Assembly (NCBI GenBank): GCA_016281315.1
Contig: JAEEIJ010000051.1
Location: 1 to 64,000 of the forward strand
Reading direction: 5' to 3'
Origin: Bacteroidales bacterium
GTDB taxonomy: Bacteria > Bacteroidota > Bacteroidia > Bacteroidales > UBA932
DNA: 64,000 nucleotides
The notes under the pieces were generated by a model. The model had not been told where the DNA came from. It searched no databases and saw only the letters and a program-made list of their open reading frames with translations. Positions 60,578-64,000 of this stretch are shown here, piece by piece (the stretch's first letter is position 1; every line of letters begins with the position of its first letter). The position numbers were made by a program, and so were the translations under genes.

Positions 60578-61557
60578 TGATTCTGGAATGTATATAATTG
60601 ATTCACCAGGTTGGTGAAGAGGATTTTCTGACTTACGTTGCGCTCGATCAGGAGCTGGGCGCGGTCCAGGGCGGCAAGGGCCTTCCGGGGGAAGGTGGGT
60701 TTCAAAGCCTGCGCCAGGGGCCGGTAATACCCTTCCGTCCCCTCCGGCATCCGGGCCAGGGACGGGTCTTTCTGCAGCATAAAGATGCGCCGGAGGTCCT
60801 CCCCGGCCAGTTTGCAGAACTGTTTCTGCTGTTCACGCACCTTCAGGTCCGCCAGGGCTTCGGCCGTTTCGAGGGCCTTCAGGAGATCCCTGGCCAGCAC
60901 GGCGTCCAGCACGTCGTGGAAGAGGTCCGAGAGGACCACGTTCCCCGCGGCTTCGGCGCTGTGGACGGCGGCATCGGCCTCCGGGGAAAGCGGCTGCACG
61001 CGGATGTGAAGGCAGCGCGAGGCGATGGTCACGAGCACCTTTTCCGGCGCGTGGGTGATGAGGAGGAAGAGCGTCTGCTGCGGGGGCTCCTCCACCATTT
61101 TCAGAAGGGCGTTCGCGGCTTGCGGATTCATCTTCTCCGGGAGATAGAGCACCACGGTGCGCCACCCGCCTTCCACGGCCGAAAGGGACAGCCGTTCCAG
61201 GATGCTGCGGGCCTCGTTAACGGAAATGTTGCTCTGCTTCCCTTCGATGCCGATGGCCGTGTAAAGCTCGTTTTCGAAGAAATAGGGATTCTCCAGGAGG
61301 AGTTCCCGGAAAGGGCCGATGAACTGGAGCGAGACGGGTTTGTCCGGCCCGGCCACCGGGAAGATGAAATGGATGTCCGGGTGGATGAGCTTCCCTACGC
61401 GGGGATTGCCGCCGTAGAGCTGCTCCAGGAAGTCGATGGCAATGGGGAAAGCCCCGCCGCCGTCGTCCTCGTGCAGGAGGATGGCGTGGGGCACGTGACC
61501 GCTCTGAGCCATCTGGTGGAAGGCCTTCACGATTTCCGTATTGCCGTAAATCTGCAT
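60574..61557 (-). CDS. holB: DNA polymerase III subunit delta'
   Basis: HAILLHEDDGGGAFPIAIDFLEQL..., PEKMNPQAANALLKMVEEPPQQTLFLLITHAPEKVLVTIASRCLHIRV. Confidence 0.85.
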   Translation of the reverse strand: MQIYGNTEIVKAFHQMAQSGHVPHAILLHEDDGGGAFPIAIDFLEQLYGGNPRVGKLIHPDIHFIFPVAGPDKPVSLQFIGPFRELLLENPYFFENELYTAIGIEGKQSNISVNEARSILERLSLSAVEGGWRTVVLYLPEKMNPQAANALLKMVEEPPQQTLFLLITHAPEKVLVTIASRCLHIRVQPLSPEADAAVHSAEAAGNVVLSDLFHDVLDAVLARDLLKALETAEALADLKVREQQKQFCKLAGEDLRRIFMLQKDPSLARMPEGTEGYYRPLAQALKPTFPRKALAALDRAQLLIERNVSQKILFTNLVNQLYTFQNQ

Positions 61558-62532
61558 TTATCTGTCTCTCTGCCGTACGAAGGCGGCAAGTTCTGCAAGA
61601 TACGATTTTTCTTTGGATTCCGGAAGGGGTTCCAGACAGGAAACCGCCTTTTGCAGCCAGAAATCCATCTTTCCTATCGCGAGGGCCACGCCGTCCTTGG
61701 CCGCCACGAAGGCGCGGACCTCTTCCGCATTGCCGGGATTGGCCGCCATTCCGGCCACCAGGGAGCGGATGTGCGCAGCTTCATCAGCCGATGCCTTTTC
61801 CAGCGCACACAATAGCGGCTGGGTGATTTTCCCTTCCAGGAGATCGATGCCCACGGGCTTGCCGATTTCCTCGCCGGCGTAGTCCAGGATGTCGTCGGAG
61901 ATCTGGTAGGCGATGCCCATCGCCCGGGCGTACGGGCCCAGGGCCGATTCCGCCTCCTTCGAGCCGTTCACCGAAATGACCGCCGCCAGCGCCGCCGCCT
62001 CAAAGAGGGACGCCGTCTTGCAGAAGATGATGCGGAGGTAGTCCTCCTCGGTGGTATCGGCCGTGGAAGCCTTCTCCATCTGGAGCATCTCCCCTTCCGC
62101 GAGGTGACCCAGCGTCTCGGCCATAATGCGGAGAACCCGGTTCACGTCCGAATCCGATCCCAGCACCAGCTGCAGGCACTGGACCACCCAGTAGTCGCCG
62201 ATGAGCACCGACGCACTGCCGCTCAGCAGGGACGCCACCGTGGGGAGGCCGCGGCGTTCGGCCGCCCCGTCCACCACGTCGTCGTGCAGGAGGGTGGCAT
62301 TGTGGAGGAGTTCCGTGGCCGATGCATAGCGGACGGTGTCCTCCGTGGGTTTCCCGGCCGCGCCGGCGCAGAGAAGGCCCAGCATCGGGCGCAGCATCTT
62401 CCCGGGATGTTCCCGGAGCATCCGGTTCGTGCGGTCCAGGAGCGGGATATCGCTCGCAAGGACGCGCGCGATGCACGCGTCCACCTGTTCCAGCCCGGGG
62501 GCCAGATAGGCTTTGATCTCGTTCAGGTCCAT
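61558..62532 (-). CDS. Polyprenyl synthetase family protein (octaprenyl/heptaprenyl-type)
   Basis: GKMLRPMLGLLCAG, TLLHDDVVDGAAERRGLPT, ISDDILDYAGEE. Confidence 0.92.
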   Translation of the reverse strand: MDLNEIKAYLAPGLEQVDACIARVLASDIPLLDRTNRMLREHPGKMLRPMLGLLCAGAAGKPTEDTVRYASATELLHNATLLHDDVVDGAAERRGLPTVASLLSGSASVLIGDYWVVQCLQLVLGSDSDVNRVLRIMAETLGHLAEGEMLQMEKASTADTTEEDYLRIIFCKTASLFEAAALAAVISVNGSKEAESALGPYARAMGIAYQISDDILDYAGEEIGKPVGIDLLEGKITQPLLCALEKASADEAAHIRSLVAGMAANPGNAEEVRAFVAAKDGVALAIGKMDFWLQKAVSCLEPLPESKEKSYLAELAAFVRQRDR

Positions 62533-63063
62533 TCAGTCAAAACAGGCGATGAGTTCCGCCACCGTGCGGGGGAAGAACACCAGGTCCCGGTCTTCCGGCT
62601 CCAGCATCCCCTCCTGCACCAGATGGTCCAGCAGGGCGATGAAAGGGTCGAAGAAGCCCTCATAGTTGAAGGCGAAAAGCTTCCCCTCGTAGCGGTGGAG
62701 CTTGACCAGCGTGTGGGTTTCGATGAGTTCGTCCAGCGTGCCGATTCCGCCCGGCAGGGCGATGGCGGCGCAGGTTCCTTCACGCATATATTCCTTGCGG
62801 GTGGACATACTCTCCGTAAAGACCACCTCCGTCACGTCGGGATTTTCCAGCCCCTTCATAAAGGAAGGAAGCACGCCGATGTGCCGGCCGCCGCAGCGCA
62901 CCGATTCGTCGGTGATGGCGCCCATCAGCCCCACCTTTCCGCCGCCGGAAAGGATGGTGTAATTTAAAGCGTGCAGCGCGCGAACTACTTCACGCGCTGC
63001 CGCATTGTACTTTTCGTCCACTTTCGTGCTCGCGGCACAAAAGATGGCTACCTTTTTATCCAT
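62533..63063 (-). CDS. LOG family protein (TIGR00730-type Rossmann fold)
   Basis: MDKKVAIFCAASTKVDEKY..., LSGGGKVGLMGAITD, ALPGGIGTLDELIE; start at 63063. Confidence 0.88.
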   Translation of the reverse strand: MDKKVAIFCAASTKVDEKYNAAAREVVRALHALNYTILSGGGKVGLMGAITDESVRCGGRHIGVLPSFMKGLENPDVTEVVFTESMSTRKEYMREGTCAAIALPGGIGTLDELIETHTLVKLHRYEGKLFAFNYEGFFDPFIALLDHLVQEGMLEPEDRDLVFFPRTVAELIACFD

Positions 63064-63656
63064 TAAAAGAAGAAGCCGACAGAGATCTTGATACCCTGAT
63101 AGTTGCCGTTCTTGATGGTTTCCTGAACGCCGTCCAGCGCCGTTGCATCGGCCGTGGCGAGGGCTCCCATATTCTTGAACCACTGGATCTTCACCTGGAA
63201 ATTCTGCAGGAAATCCACGCCGGCACCCACGCCGAAGCCATATTCCAGCTTATTCAGGACATCCTGGCGATTCTCCCAAGTTTCGTTACCGTATACCTGA
63301 TAGCCGATGAAAGGTTCGGCCACCACGAACGGGCGGGCGACCATCAGGTCCAGACCCAGCTGCAGGCCCACGGAGGCCTCTACGTAACCGGTCCTGTATT
63401 CGAGGGAATTGATGCCTTCCTTGTCCCAGACATTCGTGCCCTTCATATTGTAGGCCACGGCGGGCTGAACGGTGAGGGGACCGAAATCCATCTTATAAGC
63501 GACACCGGCGTGCCAGAGGCTGGCGGTCTTTACGTCTTCGATGGCACCCTGGGCGTTGGTAGCCGAGGAGGTGTAACCGGCAAAGATACCGATCTGGGCG
63601 TGGGCCATCGTGGCGGACACGACGACCGCGGCCAGTACAGTTAAAAGTTTTTTCAT
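63063..63656 (-). CDS. Outer-membrane beta-barrel (PorT-like) protein
   Basis: MKKLLTVLAAVVVSATMAHAQIGIFAGYTSSATNAQ...GIKISVGFFF. Confidence 0.78.
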   Translation of the reverse strand: MKKLLTVLAAVVVSATMAHAQIGIFAGYTSSATNAQGAIEDVKTASLWHAGVAYKMDFGPLTVQPAVAYNMKGTNVWDKEGINSLEYRTGYVEASVGLQLGLDLMVARPFVVAEPFIGYQVYGNETWENRQDVLNKLEYGFGVGAGVDFLQNFQVKIQWFKNMGALATADATALDGVQETIKNGNYQGIKISVGFFF

Positions 63657-63669
63657 AATGTGATTGGGT

Positions 63670-63984
63670 TTATAAGTTAGCGTTAATCTTATCGACGAGA
63701 ACGTTCTTGGGCATCGCGCCCACGGTTTTGTCCACCAGTTCGCCGTTCTTGAAGAACAGCAGCGTGGGAATGCTCATAATGCGGTACTGGGCGGCGATTT
63801 CATCGGCGTCGTCCACGTTCACTTTCACCACCTGGATTTCATCCGGCATTTCTTCCTCTACCTCATCCAGAATGGGCGTGAGCATACGACACGGGCCGCA
63901 CCACGTGGCCCAGAAATCTACAATGACGAGTTTCTCGCTTTCGAGAAGCTCCGCGAAATTATCGTTGGATGCTACTTTTGCCAT
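63670..63984 (-). CDS. trxA: Thioredoxin
   Basis: VIVDFWATWCGPCRMLTPILDEV, SIPTLLFFKNGELVDKTVGAMPKNVL. Confidence 0.96.
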   Translation of the reverse strand: MAKVASNDNFAELLESEKLVIVDFWATWCGPCRMLTPILDEVEEEMPDEIQVVKVNVDDADEIAAQYRIMSIPTLLFFKNGELVDKTVGAMPKNVLVDKINANL

Positions 63985-64000
63985 TATTTCAATGTATTAG

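Overview
The window is a chromosomal segment of a moderately high-GC Bacteroidota (Bacteroidales-like) genome. That assignment is inferred from recurrent TAnnTTTG -7 promoters, fimbrillin/DUF5119/DUF3575/DUF4906-type proteins, Bacteroidales-style RNF and GldH-RicT-HolB neighbourhoods, and lipoprotein signal peptides. Housekeeping blocks (U32 peptidase, S41 protease, RNase R, RecO, HAM1, two polyprenyl synthetases, GH2 beta-galactosidase, Wza/Wzz-like pair, DcuA/B, NhaC, RseC-RnfBCDGEA, DnaB, TrmB, GldH, RicT, HolB, LOG, thioredoxin) surround a ~23 kb surface-structure island (about 20.4-43.8 kb). The island holds about ten fimbrillin/lipoprotein subunit genes, two OmpA-like proteins, two polytopic AraC regulators and one single-pass AraC regulator with a propeller-like sensor. 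Main second-look items: (1) a REP-associated tyrosine transposase (RAYT/Y1) bracketed by tandem REP-like palindromic repeats; (2) a 136-bp terminal-inverted-repeat element inserted in frame inside trmB; (3) a 7-mer, GGCCGAT/ATCGGCC, seen about 90 times on both strands by eye, at a density comparable to DNA-uptake-type motifs; (4) an unlisted 51-codon peptide gene with its own promoter upstream of a fimbrillin-like lipoprotein; (5) a kinase-less membrane AraC 'mini-HTCS'. All calls come from reading the sequence and supplied translations; no database search was run.
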